A stretch of 64,000 nt of DNA from Peribacillus folii (GTDB taxonomy: Bacteria; Bacillota; Bacilli; Bacillales; DSM-1321): contig NZ_JASJOM010000002.1 in the NCBI RefSeq assembly GCF_030271255.1, positions 62,001 to 126,000 on the forward strand. The letters are read 5' to 3'. Below are positions 18,501 through 28,103 of this stretch, piece after piece (position 1 is the first letter of the stretch; each line of letters begins with the position of its first letter). Below the pieces are notes generated by a model. The model ran no database searches, was not told where the DNA came from, and was given only the letters and a program-made list of their open reading frames with translations. A program made the position numbers and the translations under genes.

Positions 18501-19688
18501 ATGACAAAAAAATTATATTATACATCCCCCAAGACTGCTCAATGGGATTCCGAAATCCTCGGATGCTTCAAGGAAAATGATCATTACTACATCACACTTG
18601 ATGAAACAGCGTTCTATCCAGAAGGAGGCGGACAGCCTTCAGATGCAGGAACCATCGATAATCTCGCCGTTCTTGACGTAATCAAAGGCACTGAGGGCGA
18701 CATCCTTCATAAGCTGGAGAAAAAACCAAGTTCAACGACTGTTCACTGTGAGCTGGATTGGTCTCGCCGCTTCGATCATATGCAATCTCATAGCGGTCAG
18801 CATCTGCTCTCGGCGGTGTGTCGGGAGCTTTTCGAAGCGAACACGGTCAGCTTCCATCTTGGCAAAGAGTATTTGACGATCGATATAAACGAAGCTGAAT
18901 GGACTGAGGTACATACGGCTGAAGTTGAAAAAAAGGTGAACCAATATATTTTTGAGAATCACAAACTGCACACATATTACGTTACCAAGGAGCAAGTACA
19001 GTCTCTTCCTGTCGTCAAGATGCCTAAGGTTTCCGAGAATATTCGTATCGTCGAAATCGAAGGAATCGAATATAACCCGTGCGGCGGAACTCACGTTGAA
19101 CGAACCGGGGAAATCGGCATGATTAAAATTCTTAAAAGCGAGAAGCAGAAGAACCTTACCCGCCTCTATTTCAAATGCGGCCTAAGGGCATTGAATGACT
19201 ATTCCGAAGGACTTGGTGTCCTCTCGGCCCTATCAAATAAATTCAACACCGGACGTACCGAGATATTCGATCGGGTCGAAAAATTGGAAAACGACTATAA
19301 ACGGTTGCTAGCGGAAAACGAAAACCTAAAGCTTGAAAAAGCAAAATACCTGGCTGACTCCTTGCTTGCAGAAGATAATGATGGGTTCATCCATCATTTA
19401 TTCGAAGAAAGTTCATTGAAAGAATTGCAATATTTAGCAGCTACGCTTGTAAAAAAGGAAAAAACGCTCGTTTTACTTGCTTCGCAAAAGGATCAAAAAG
19501 TGATTCTTTCAAATAGTGGGAGTTTGGCCATTCATTGCGGTCAATATTTCAAGGCAGAGCTCAGTTCCTATAAAGGGAAAGGTGGCGGAAATGAACAAAC
19601 AGCCCAAGCAGGATTTGACTCACAAGCTGATCTACTTGCCTTTTATCAATTCACCATCGAAAAATTGAGTCAAAATTCCGCCGAATAA
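18501..19688 (+). CDS. Alanyl-tRNA editing protein (AlaX-L, DHHA1-containing)
   Basis: Free-standing trans-editing protein of 395 residues that hydrolyses mischarged Ser- or Gly-tRNA(Ala). Residues 1-235 match the AlaRS editing domain, with zinc ligands in HSGQH (H97, H101) and CGGTH (C194, H198), plus the glycine-rich motif EGGGQPSDAG. A coiled coil (about 255-280) and a DHHA1 domain ending GKGGGNEQTAQAGF follow. Length is normal for the long AlaX type. GAAAGGAAAAGGG precedes the ATG. It is divergent from the phosphorelay operon; no T-box leader is visible upstream. Confidence 0.92.
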   Translation: MTKKLYYTSPKTAQWDSEILGCFKENDHYYITLDETAFYPEGGGQPSDAGTIDNLAVLDVIKGTEGDILHKLEKKPSSTTVHCELDWSRRFDHMQSHSGQHLLSAVCRELFEANTVSFHLGKEYLTIDINEAEWTEVHTAEVEKKVNQYIFENHKLHTYYVTKEQVQSLPVVKMPKVSENIRIVEIEGIEYNPCGGTHVERTGEIGMIKILKSEKQKNLTRLYFKCGLRALNDYSEGLGVLSALSNKFNTGRTEIFDRVEKLENDYKRLLAENENLKLEKAKYLADSLLAEDNDGFIHHLFEESSLKELQYLAATLVKKEKTLVLLASQKDQKVILSNSGSLAIHCGQYFKAELSSYKGKGGGNEQTAQAGFDSQADLLAFYQFTIEKLSQNSAE

Positions 19689-19731
19689 AACCGAGCCGAG
19701 AACATCAATTGATAAACTTTAAAAAAGAAAA

Positions 19732-19777
19732 AAGAAGTTGAATACCTACTGTCTGTAGATGGTCAACTTCTTTTATT
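19732..19777 (+). terminator. Terminator of the AlaX gene
   Basis: Stem AAGAAGTTGA (19732-19741) with TCAACTTCTT (19763-19772), followed by TTATTT. Confidence 0.7.
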
Positions 19778-19850
19778 TAGTATATGTTGGAAAGGTTCTT
19801 GTTATTATCCATAGGGACACTTTTTCAGTAACCATCGTAATGCTCAATAC

Positions 19851-20003
19851 TCAGTAAAAAGCAACAGTCTTTGGACATACGCTAATATGGGCATCGGCAA
19901 GCAAGATTCCATCTTCGTTTATAAACTGAATGGAATGAAATAGTCAAACACTTCAATCTTATCCAGAGTTCGTCTAAAGTCCGGGCGGGGCAAACTGACC
20001 TCT
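19851..20003 (-). pseudogene. Remnant of an unidentified gene
   Basis: Two minus-strand frames joined by one frameshift near 19935 read as protein: NGEEVSLPRPDFRRTLDKIE, then VFDYFIPF, then INEDGILLADAHISVCPKT to a stop at 19851-19853. There is no start codon; the open frame begins right at the end of the gene at 20010-20423. I do not recognise the family. It may be the tail of a deleted gene or a frameshifted extension of its neighbour. Confidence 0.4.
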
Positions 20004-20009
20004 TCCCCA

Positions 20010-20423
20010 TTATTCTTCTATCTTCAATTTTTCGATTCCATGTTCTTCTATGTGAAGGTGAAATTTCTCTTCAAGCTCCATGATGCGTTTGAACGCTTCT
20101 TCTTGATTGTAGTCATGCTTTCCCGATTCCGTGATAAACTCTTTTCTAGCCAAATGATACGCAAGCTTATCCCGAAAGACACCTTCTTCATACTCGTCTA
20201 TCACTTTATGAAGTTCATCCTCCCTTTCCCTGCTTATATCGTATAGTTCATATTCCGGAACAAATTGAACCCCTTCGATGCCGAAATCTTTGGCATGGGA
20301 ATTGATGTACTGTTCCAGTTCACCGAACTCTTTATTATTTTCCGTATCGGAAGCAACCCAATATCCGTACTGAACCATTTTGAATAACGTTTCATATTGT
20401 TTTCTCGTGAAATTGATCTTCAT
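20010..20423 (-). CDS. Hypothetical protein, 137 residues
   Basis: Charged, mostly helical soluble protein with no signal peptide or membrane segment. It starts MKINFTRKQYETLFKMVQYG and is rich in Glu, Lys and aromatic residues (EYELYDISREREDELHKVID). I do not recognise a domain. The look is that of conserved Firmicutes proteins of unknown function. AAAAGGAG precedes the ATG. The end may be altered, since an unexplained coding-like frame follows immediately. Confidence 0.65.
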   Translation of the reverse strand: MKINFTRKQYETLFKMVQYGYWVASDTENNKEFGELEQYINSHAKDFGIEGVQFVPEYELYDISREREDELHKVIDEYEEGVFRDKLAYHLARKEFITESGKHDYNQEEAFKRIMELEEKFHLHIEEHGIEKLKIEE

Positions 20424-20460
20424 TGTGCTAAACTCCTTTTAATTGATACTAAAAAGAATA

Positions 20461-20491
20461 AACCGCATTGGAACAAAAGTCCAATGCGGTT
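20461..20491 (-). terminator. Terminator of the 63-residue protein gene
   Basis: Perfect 12-bp stem AACCGCATTGGA with TCCAATGCGGTT and a 7-base loop, followed on the minus strand by a T-rich stretch. Confidence 0.8.
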
Positions 20492-20496
20492 CATGC

Positions 20497-20688
20497 TTAA
20501 TCCGATACTTCCGTAACGGAGAAATAAGCTGCCTTTTCCGTATCCACGACATAATGGCAATCGCCTTTAACTAAATTATAATAACGGTGCTTTTGGATAT
20601 TTGAAATCATTTGAGTTGAATCGTCACCTTCAACCTCATGCTCAATTTCTTTACCTCCCGGAAAATAAAAACCGACTTTCAATGTCAT
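20497..20688 (-). CDS. Hypothetical small protein, 63 residues
   Basis: Small acidic protein, MTLKVGFYFPGGKEIEHEVE onward, with alternating strand-like segments (YNLVKGDCHYVVDTEKAAYF). AAGGTTGAGAAG lies upstream of the ATG and a clear terminator follows, supporting a real gene. No family recognised and no membrane segment. Confidence 0.6.
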   Translation of the reverse strand: MTLKVGFYFPGGKEIEHEVEGDDSTQMISNIQKHRYYNLVKGDCHYVVDTEKAAYFSVTEVSD

Positions 20689-20832
20689 CTTCTCAACCTT
20701 CCTTTCATCTCGTTGAATCGCTCTTTTATTTCATATCCTTTCTAGGGTAGTTATAAACATAATTTACATGCTTATTCACCTTTCCCATGATATTCTAAGT
20801 AAAAGACAATACAAGAAAAGGCGGTTTTTTTT

Positions 20833-21354
20833 ATGAAAATAAGAAAAGCGTTGGAGAAAGATGTAACGGGTATAGCTCATGTACATATAAACAGTTGGCA
20901 ATCGACTTATGCAGGGATCCTGCCTCATCACTATTTGGCTTCATTGAATATAGAAAACAGGAAGAAGAATTGGCAAAGGAATTTAAACATGCTGCATAAT
21001 TCCACATTTGTAGCGGAAAATTCCCACGGGGAAATCATCGGCTTCGCTTCAGGAGGACCTGAACAAACAAAAGATCCTCATATCCAAGGTGAGGTATATG
21101 CCATTTATTTCTTGAAAGCATACCAGCGTCAAGGACTCGGCAGGCAAATGATAAAAGCGGTCATCGATGAACTTATGAAAATGGGCCATAAGAATTTGAT
21201 CATCCGGGCATTGAAGGATAATCCTTCATGCGGCTTTTATGAAGCGCTTGGCGGCCAAGTCGTCGCTGAGAAATCGGTTAAAATGGCTGGAAGCGAGCTA
21301 ATCGAAGTAGGATATGGATGGAATGACATCAAGGATATCCTTATTCATTTGTAA
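20833..21354 (+). CDS. GNAT family N-acetyltransferase
   Basis: Protein of 173 residues with the GNAT fold. Acetyl-CoA-binding motif A is YAIYFLKAYQRQGLGRQMIK (QxxGxG), preceded by the substrate-side start IRKALEKDVTGIAHVHINSW and followed by the FYEALGG motif B. It resembles Bacillus general GNAT acetyltransferases of unknown acceptor. AAAAGGCGG precedes the ATG. It converges with the HelD gene and shares no obvious operon. Confidence 0.88.
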   Translation: MKIRKALEKDVTGIAHVHINSWQSTYAGILPHHYLASLNIENRKKNWQRNLNMLHNSTFVAENSHGEIIGFASGGPEQTKDPHIQGEVYAIYFLKAYQRQGLGRQMIKAVIDELMKMGHKNLIIRALKDNPSCGFYEALGGQVVAEKSVKMAGSELIEVGYGWNDIKDILIHL

Positions 21355-21378
21355 GTTATCCAACGTCTGTCCCATTCC

Positions 21379-23691
21379 TCACATTTCGATAAGGAAGGCG
21401 TTTTTCTTTTTCCCTAGAAAATACAACCGATGCAACGGCCTTGTCATCGTGACATATAATAGCTTGATGTCGAGCTCATTTTCAGTACCGTACGCTTCCT
21501 CCAGCGATATGGCAAATACGACATCGAACTCTAGCCCCTTCGCTTGGTAGGAGGGAACGATGAGGGTTTTGTCTTTAGGAATGCTTCCCGCCTCATCTAT
21601 TAGATGAAACGCTTCATTGACTTCACTTAGTTTATCGTTGGCCAGCTTACAATCCTTCATCGTTTTGGCAATCACCGCAAATGTTTTGAAGCCCTCCGCT
21701 TTAAGCGCTTCAATCAGTTCAATCAACTCCTTTTCCCACCCAACCTTATCAATCGAGATGAATTCAGGATCCCTGCCATGACGGACAACAGGTTCAACTT
21801 CAGGGAAGTCATAAGAAAGCAATTGAAGAACTCGGTTAGCCTCGTTCATGATTTCGACGGTCGTCCTATAGCTTTTTTGCAATTCAGTATATGTTGCACG
21901 CGGGAATATGCGCCTGTGGACTTCATCCCATGTTTGCAGGCCCCGGTATGAATGAATGCCTTGTGCCAAGTCCCCCACCAATGTGAACATATCAGTATCC
22001 ACTGCGGTCTTGAGTGCTTGTAACTGCATGAAACTATAATCCTGTGCTTCGTCAATGACGACATTTTTTGCTTTGTTTTCTTTGTCGACGCCAAAAAGCA
22101 GCTCCTGAAGATATAATAATGCACCCAAATCCTCGGTTTCATAGCTTTTCGTGGAAAATAACCTACGATTATAGGCACATAATGTATCGGCATCTTCCAA
22201 GGTCAATTTGCCGTTGCTATATGAGACAAGCCGCTCGGGGTCATTGAACAATTCCTGATAATACTGAAAAAGATTTTTCATCTGAAATTGCTTGAAATAT
22301 ACTTTCACTGAAGATCGGATTGCGTTTTGAACCTGCAGGATTCTCTCTTCCTTTTTATCGTGGCACTTGGTAACGAATTCCTTACGGATCACTGGATCAA
22401 TATTCTTATAAAGTGCCTTTTCTATTTTGGCCTCATAAAAATCAGCGACCCTCTTAAGTATGATATTCTTTTTAAGCTTCACTTCTTTTTGTAAAATGGC
22501 CTTCAATTTATCCAATCTCGTGTATAAAGGCAAATACCAATAATCCTCTTCCAATAGCCTGATGAACTTCTTTGATGAATAAAGACGATATTTATCACAA
22601 TAAAAATCAGCATTCGGGTGAAATCGCCTGAAAATATCCTTCACATAGCCGTCCAACATATGTTTAAATGCAGGAGATCCCTTCATGCCTGAAATCCAGA
22701 CAGCGGCCTTTGTTTCTTCATCATCCTTTTCCAGCAATCGAGTTAACTTATCATCTGCTGCGAGCTTCACTTGTTTTCCTATCGCCACCTGGACATACTC
22801 GGCGAATGTGAACTGCTTTACTTTTTCAACGCCCAATTCAGGCAATGCTTTAGATATGTAATCGATGAAAACCCTGTTAGGGGCCAGAATCATCAATTGG
22901 CGTGGGTCAAACATGTCTTTGTAATGGTAAATGAAATAGGATATCCGATGTAAAGCAATGGTAGTTTTACCGCTGCCTGCCGCTCCCTGGACGATGATCG
23001 GTTTATTCAGGTCCGCACGTATGATTTTATTTTGTTCTTCCTGAATCGTCGTAATGATATCGGTCAGACGATTGCTTGAGCTTTTGGAAAGCGATTCCTG
23101 CAACAATTCATCGGTCGTCGTTAAATCGATGTCCCTTACCTCTTCCAGGACACCTTCCTCGATCATCAGCTGCCTCTTTAACGTGATGTTGCCGCTAAAT
23201 GTCTCCCCTTCGGCTTCGTACTCAATTTCGCCAATCCTGCCTTCGTAATATAGGTTGGCTATGGGTGACCTCCAATCGACGATGATCTGCTCCTGGCTTT
23301 CCCTCTGGTAAAGGGAGGTTTTCCCGAAATATAGCACCTCACCGATGCCGCAATCATTTCTTTCAAAATCGACTCTAGCAAAATAAGGCTTTTTACTCGC
23401 TTTCCGTAAACTCTCAAGTTCGGTTTTGGACATTTCAAAAAAGTTCGCTGTCGTCAGCAATTGAGAATATAAGCCGGATTCAGACCAGTCCGCATCACCA
23501 AAAGCTTCTTGCATATTGCGCTGAAATTGGTCCTTGCTCGTTTCTGAGGTCTTGATGACCACATCTATATAGCGTTTAGTAAAATCAAGCCTCTGCCGTT
23601 CTTTCTCAAAATCAGGATGACTCCCCAAATCTCTCACTCTCCCTTCAGTTTGAAACGACTTATTGAACCGATCCCAAGATGAAATGGACAT
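21379..23691 (-). CDS. helD: HelD-like UvrD/Rep superfamily 1 helicase (RNA polymerase recycling factor)
   Basis: Protein of 770 residues. An N-terminal helical arm (1-190) is followed by SF1 motor motifs: Walker A GAAGSGKTT, DEAQDYSFMQLQAL (Walker B), QKSYRTTVEIM (motif IV-like) and VPSYQAKGLEFDVVFA (motif V). B. subtilis HelD binds RNA polymerase and strips it from DNA with ATP. Length and N-terminal arm match HelD better than UvrD or PcrA. Single gene. Confidence 0.88.
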   Translation of the reverse strand: MSISSWDRFNKSFQTEGRVRDLGSHPDFEKERQRLDFTKRYIDVVIKTSETSKDQFQRNMQEAFGDADWSESGLYSQLLTTANFFEMSKTELESLRKASKKPYFARVDFERNDCGIGEVLYFGKTSLYQRESQEQIIVDWRSPIANLYYEGRIGEIEYEAEGETFSGNITLKRQLMIEEGVLEEVRDIDLTTTDELLQESLSKSSSNRLTDIITTIQEEQNKIIRADLNKPIIVQGAAGSGKTTIALHRISYFIYHYKDMFDPRQLMILAPNRVFIDYISKALPELGVEKVKQFTFAEYVQVAIGKQVKLAADDKLTRLLEKDDEETKAAVWISGMKGSPAFKHMLDGYVKDIFRRFHPNADFYCDKYRLYSSKKFIRLLEEDYWYLPLYTRLDKLKAILQKEVKLKKNIILKRVADFYEAKIEKALYKNIDPVIRKEFVTKCHDKKEERILQVQNAIRSSVKVYFKQFQMKNLFQYYQELFNDPERLVSYSNGKLTLEDADTLCAYNRRLFSTKSYETEDLGALLYLQELLFGVDKENKAKNVVIDEAQDYSFMQLQALKTAVDTDMFTLVGDLAQGIHSYRGLQTWDEVHRRIFPRATYTELQKSYRTTVEIMNEANRVLQLLSYDFPEVEPVVRHGRDPEFISIDKVGWEKELIELIEALKAEGFKTFAVIAKTMKDCKLANDKLSEVNEAFHLIDEAGSIPKDKTLIVPSYQAKGLEFDVVFAISLEEAYGTENELDIKLLYVTMTRPLHRLYFLGKKKNAFLIEM

Positions 23692-24004
23692 TTATACTAT
23701 CAGAAAACCTGATGGTTGACAAATTTATATGCATGTTTCTTCCAACTATATATTTTACCGCTGATGATGACTTATGGGATCCAAAGCCTTTGGAAGCTGG
23801 GCTAGATTAGTTGTCATTTTCTTAATGGTAGATGTGTCATGCCAGGAAGCATAAGCTGATGAAAATTGATGTTTCGGTGTGGGAATAACGGAAGTTGATT
23901 TAAATGCAGAAGACAATAGAAAGGGTTGCATGTAGGATTCGTTTCATATCACACATTTGAAGGAATGGAGAATATGGCTCCACCCCTTCCATCCTGTTAA
24001 TATG
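23692..24004. other. Intergenic region, nothing recognised
   Basis: About 310 bp between the HelD gene start and the end of the coiled-coil gene. It should carry the HelD promoter; no clear elements or genes seen. Confidence 0.5.
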
Positions 24005-24718
24005 TTATTGAACGGAACCTGCTCCAGTGGCGGCTCCGGAATTGACATCTTTTAGTGTTGTATCCAATGCATCAAGTTCCTTCTGGGTTAGCGGCTGATC
24101 ATTTTTCGTTTGTTCTTTGACCTTATTCACTGCCTCACCATGTGCCTTGACTTCTTCATTGGCCTTTTGGACCTCTTTTTCAAGCTGAGCCACCAATTTA
24201 TCAGCTTCTTCAGCTTTTTGCTCGGCATATTTAAGTAAACCTTCGTAATTAGCGATCTTTTCTTTCGTTGCATTCAACTCCGCAACTTTGGCATTATACT
24301 CATTAGTTTTGGTAATCAAGGAGGCCCTGGTCGCTTCCAAGTTGGTATTGGAATCTTTTAAACTTGCTTGAAGACCTGTAATGTCCTGTTGAAGTGAAGC
24401 AATGTTTGTTGCAAGATTATCTTTTTCTGAGGTCATTTTCTTAATATCTTCGTTCAGCTTAGAGATTTCAGCTTTCTTCCCGGTGATGATGGAATTCGCT
24501 TCAGTGATCTTTGAATTAGCACTGTCCCGCAACGTATTGATCTTGCTCACCAAGGATTTTTCATTTCCTTCAAATTGAGTGATCTTGCTTCCTGCTTCCT
24601 TAACAAAATCCGATGCCTGCTGTAACGTACCTGTACCTGTAAATACCAGTCCGGCACCGGCCAATGTAAAACCTCCCAACATAATTCCTGCCGCAATCTT
24701 ACTTGTAAATAAACCCAT
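24005..24718 (-). CDS. Membrane-anchored coiled-coil protein of unknown function
   Basis: Protein of 237 residues. A single N-terminal hydrophobic segment (about 8-28, GIMLGGFTLAGAGLVFTGTG) is followed by an almost uninterrupted coiled coil (about 35-205) with heptads of Leu/Ile/Ala, Asn, Lys and Glu, and a flexible Gly/Ala tail. Only two lines of charge-neutral sequence break it. No catalytic motif is visible. It could be an envelope-stress or structural protein; homology to phage-shock or DUF-type coiled-coil proteins cannot be judged by eye. GGAGG lies 8 bases before the ATG. Confidence 0.75.
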   Translation of the reverse strand: MGLFTSKIAAGIMLGGFTLAGAGLVFTGTGTLQQASDFVKEAGSKITQFEGNEKSLVSKINTLRDSANSKITEANSIITGKKAEISKLNEDIKKMTSEKDNLATNIASLQQDITGLQASLKDSNTNLEATRASLITKTNEYNAKVAELNATKEKIANYEGLLKYAEQKAEEADKLVAQLEKEVQKANEEVKAHGEAVNKVKEQTKNDQPLTQKELDALDTTLKDVNSGAATGAGSVQ

Positions 24719-25650
24719 TTCTTTTCCTCCAAATGATTAAATATTCAGCAATGAATGATCACGACCCATTCGATTTACATTACATTGCTTTTATTGCTAT
24801 TTTTTTCAATTAATACGATAAGGCATAAAAAAAGAGCCTTGAATGGCACAAAACAGCTAATTACATATCTTCAAGTTTTCTTGTTTATATAAATTCCCGT
24901 ATTATTCAACGTTCCATAAGATAAATATCCATCGGCTTAAACTGACCTAACCATGTGACTATATAAAAGATATTCACTGCAAAATTCTAATTTCACTTTA
25001 ATTAATGATATTTCAAAATGGCTTTTTCTTTCATCTAATACCATTAGGCAAAAAAACACCAGAGGTCCTATTAACTTCTAATAACAATCAAAAACCACAT
25101 ACATCGAACGTATCCTAAAACATTGCTCAGTCAATCATAAAGCTTCCTCCTATTACATTAGTCACATTTAATTATAATACTGATATAATAGTGTTTTAGA
25201 ATGAGTCTATTTACCTCTAAATACAGAAAATTTTTATTGAATATGTCCAACCATTCACCCAAACTACTTTTCCATGCAAATCCTATATCGTTTTTCCCTT
25301 GACAGATTATCTTTGCTGATATGATTTCTGAATTTTTTGGGTATGAATTTGCGGGGAAAAGCTGGTACTGGATGAAGAGGAGCACTGCTACGCCTGATTT
25401 TTCGCAATGCTTCCATTGAAGCGGACAATCATGCGTCTTTTTACATATGTGATAGACTTTGAAAATGGTAAAATCAAGGTAATCAAAATGATACGCTGAC
25501 AGTACAATGACATGGGCAAATTTAATTCATTCGTTTATAAAACAGGGAACCTGGAACAACGCTCTTCTATGTGGCATTTTTGATTGCGCAACATCATTTT
25601 TTAAATGGGAACGCCCTAAACTTAAACTATCCATACTGGAGGGAAATTTA
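24719..25650. other. Long intergenic region
   Basis: About 930 bp of AT-rich sequence with no gene I can support. A minus-strand frame at 25158-25385 is open but has poor composition and no ribosome site. The frame running into the SnoaL-like gene from 25507 lacks a ribosome site and reads as untranslated leader. Confidence 0.5.
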
Positions 25651-26040
25651 ATGGATCACGAATTAAAGGCATTTATCAGGAATTGTGACAACGCAATAAA
25701 ACAGGAAGACTTTGATACTTTGATGAATTTTTATACGGAAGATGCGATTTTAGTTGTGAAGCCTGGCATGATTGCACGCGGTAAAGAGGAGATTAAGGAA
25801 GCATTTATTAAAATTTCAAAATATTTCAATAATACCCTAGTGCCCACACAGGGAGAAATGGTAATTTTAGAAGCTGGAGACACCGCCTTGGTCATTTCCC
25901 AAACGCTACTGGATGCCGACAAAACGGATTCGAAATATTCAATGGAAAGAAGGGCCACTTACGTATTCAAGAAGAATCCCCTTGGAGAATGGCTTTGTGC
26001 AATCGACAACTCCTACGGAACGGACTTGATTGATATGTAG
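25651..26040 (+). CDS. SnoaL/DUF4440-like (NTF2-fold) protein
   Basis: Protein of 129 residues with the NTF2-like cone fold pattern: helix [20 protein letters not shown], then [24 protein letters not shown] and C-terminal strands with a Trp ([12 protein letters not shown]). These domains serve as small isomerases, cyclases or ligand-binding proteins; the role here is unknown. The ATG at 25651 has GGAGGG 7 bases upstream, which rules out the longer open frame starting at 25507. Confidence 0.8.
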   Translation: MDHELKAFIRNCDNAIKQEDFDTLMNFYTEDAILVVKPGMIARGKEEIKEAFIKISKYFNNTLVPTQGEMVILEAGDTALVISQTLLDADKTDSKYSMERRATYVFKKNPLGEWLCAIDNSYGTDLIDM

Positions 26041-26114
26041 TTTATGACTATGTAAGGTGATAAGAGTTTCCTTATAGCCGGTGCGAGACCTTGACTGGAA
26101 GATTTAGATTGGTT

Positions 26115-26140
26115 TAAGCAGTTCAAGCTGCTTTCTTTTT
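26115..26140 (+). terminator. Terminator after the SnoaL-like gene
   Basis: Short stem AAGCAG-TTCAAG-CTGCTT followed by TCTTTTT. Confidence 0.6.
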
Positions 26141-26286
26141 AGTCATTTATATGGGTTTTTGTTAATGAACCTTTAATTTTCGATCGAAATAAGATACAAT
26201 TTAAAATGATGCACAGTTTAAATCATATAATTGCAAAAATGTGTTGAAAACGTTGAAACAAAAGTATTTTGGAGGAATGTAAATAA

Positions 26287-27906
26287 ATGATTACTGTAAA
26301 TAATGTTGGTTTACGCTATGGCGATCGTAAACTGTTTGAAGATGTTAATATAAAATTCACGCCTGGTAACTGTTACGGGCTTATCGGTGCAAACGGTGCA
26401 GGTAAATCCACGTTCTTGAAAATCCTTTCCGGTGAAATAGAAGCACAATCCGGTGATGTCCATATGGGGCCAGGTGAACGCCTTGCGGTTCTTAAGCAAG
26501 ATCACTTCGCATACGAAGAAGAGGAAGTCCTTAAAGTTGTCATCATGGGACATGAAAGATTATATGAAGTCATGCAAGAAAAAGATGCCATCTATATGAA
26601 GGAGAACTTCACGGACGAGGATGGTATGAAAGCCGCCGAGCTCGAAGGTGAATTCGCCGAATTGAATGGTTGGGAAGCGGAGCCAGAAGCCTCCATCCTC
26701 TTAAAGGGCCTTGGCATTACAGAAGACTTGCATTCGAAGAAAATGGCTGAATTGACCGGTGGGGAAAAAGTAAAAGTATTGCTTGCCCAAGCACTCTTCG
26801 GCAAACCGGATGTTCTTTTACTCGATGAGCCTACCAATCACTTGGATCTAAAAGCGATCAAATGGCTCGAAGAGTTCTTGATCAACTTTGAAAATACCGT
26901 TATCGTCGTTTCCCATGACCGTTACTTCCTAAACAAGGTTTGTACACATATCGCAGACCTTGACTTCGGTAAAATCAAAGTGTATATCGGGAACTATGAC
27001 TTCTGGTATGAATCCAGCCAGCTTGCCCTTAAACTTACTCAAGATGCTAACAAGAAAAAAGAAGAAAAAATCAAAGAACTGCAAAATTTCATCGCTCGTT
27101 TCAGCGCCAATGCATCCAAATCGAGCCAGGCAACATCACGTAAGAAGTTATTGGATAAAATCAGTTTGGACGATATCCAGCCTTCATCGCGTCGCTATCC
27201 TTACGTCGGTTTTACACCTGAGCGTGAAATCGGGAACGACCTGCTTCGGGTTGATGGAATCTCGAAAACGATCGATGGCGTCAAAATCTTGGATAACGTC
27301 AGCTTCACGATGAATAAGGGCGATAAAATTGCCTTCGTCGGCAAAGATGAGATTGCCAAAACGACCATGTTCAAAATCCTGGCTGGAGAAATCGAACCGG
27401 ATGGCGGATCCTTCAAGTGGGGCGTAACCACTTCGCAGGCATACTTCCCTAAAGATAATGCCGAATTTTTCGAAGGCGTCGATTTGAATCTCGTCGATTG
27501 GCTTCGTCAGTATTCCCCAAATGACCAAAGCGAAAGCTTCCTCCGCGGATTCCTAGGAAGGATGCTATTCTCTGGTGATGAAGTGACGAAAAAGGCAAGT
27601 GTCCTTTCAGGGGGCGAAAAAGTTCGCTGTATGCTTTCCAAAATGATGCTAAGCGGTGCAAATGTCCTGATGCTGGATGAACCGACGAACCACCTTGACT
27701 TAGAGTCCATTACAGCATTGAACAATGGGCTGATTGCCTTTAAAGGATCCATGATCTTCTCTTCTCATGACCATCAGTTCATCCAAACTGTTGCGAACCG
27801 GATCATTGAGCTTACACCAAAAGGCACGGTCGATAAGCAAGTTAGTTATGATGAATATCTTGAAAATGGCCCATTGCAAAAACAAGTGGCTGATATGTAC
27901 AAATAA
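26287..27906 (+). CDS. ykpA: ABC-F family ATPase (YkpA-like)
   Basis: Soluble protein of 539 residues with two ABC nucleotide-binding domains and no membrane segments. NBD1 has Walker A GANGAGKST, signature LTGGEKVKV and Walker B LLLDEPTNHLDL. A lysine-rich linker (about 245-310) carries the ABC-F arm. NBD2 has signature LSGGEKVRC and MLDEPTNHLDL, but its Walker A reads GKDEIAKTT, lacking the usual second glycine. ABC-F proteins act on the ribosome E site as translation factors. The sequence matches the YkpA/YbiT branch rather than antibiotic-resistance ABC-F types. GGAGG precedes the ATG. Confidence 0.9.
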   Translation: MITVNNVGLRYGDRKLFEDVNIKFTPGNCYGLIGANGAGKSTFLKILSGEIEAQSGDVHMGPGERLAVLKQDHFAYEEEEVLKVVIMGHERLYEVMQEKDAIYMKENFTDEDGMKAAELEGEFAELNGWEAEPEASILLKGLGITEDLHSKKMAELTGGEKVKVLLAQALFGKPDVLLLDEPTNHLDLKAIKWLEEFLINFENTVIVVSHDRYFLNKVCTHIADLDFGKIKVYIGNYDFWYESSQLALKLTQDANKKKEEKIKELQNFIARFSANASKSSQATSRKKLLDKISLDDIQPSSRRYPYVGFTPEREIGNDLLRVDGISKTIDGVKILDNVSFTMNKGDKIAFVGKDEIAKTTMFKILAGEIEPDGGSFKWGVTTSQAYFPKDNAEFFEGVDLNLVDWLRQYSPNDQSESFLRGFLGRMLFSGDEVTKKASVLSGGEKVRCMLSKMMLSGANVLMLDEPTNHLDLESITALNNGLIAFKGSMIFSSHDHQFIQTVANRIIELTPKGTVDKQVSYDEYLENGPLQKQVADMYK

Positions 27907-27922
27907 TCGGCTTCACAAAGCG

Positions 27923-27950
27923 GCACATCCAGGTATGGATGTGCTTTTTT
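27923..27950 (+). terminator. Terminator of the ABC-F gene
   Basis: Stem GCACATCC-AGGTAT-GGATGTGC followed by six T. Confidence 0.9.
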
Positions 27951-28103
27951 CGTTACGCCTGCCCATTATTCCATTCGTTTTCACCCTTTCAGCGTATGGA
28001 AGGAATAAAAAACAATCTGCTTGAAATATAATAATAAACCAAAGAAGGCCCTGTATAAATTGATCGATTGAAAGGTATATTGGGAAGAAAGGAGTGGGTA
28101 GGT

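Noticed and set aside
25158-25385. Open minus-strand frame of 75 codons in the gap before the SnoaL-like gene
   Set aside because: No ribosome site and low-complexity composition; treated as chance.
26245-26258. cre-like TGAAAACGTTGAAA upstream of the ABC-F gene
   Set aside because: Two mismatches at conserved positions, and no reason for catabolite control of this gene.
26287-27906. ABC-F gene as an antibiotic-resistance determinant
   Set aside because: Motifs and length fit the housekeeping YkpA/YbiT branch; no resistance-type arm extension is apparent.
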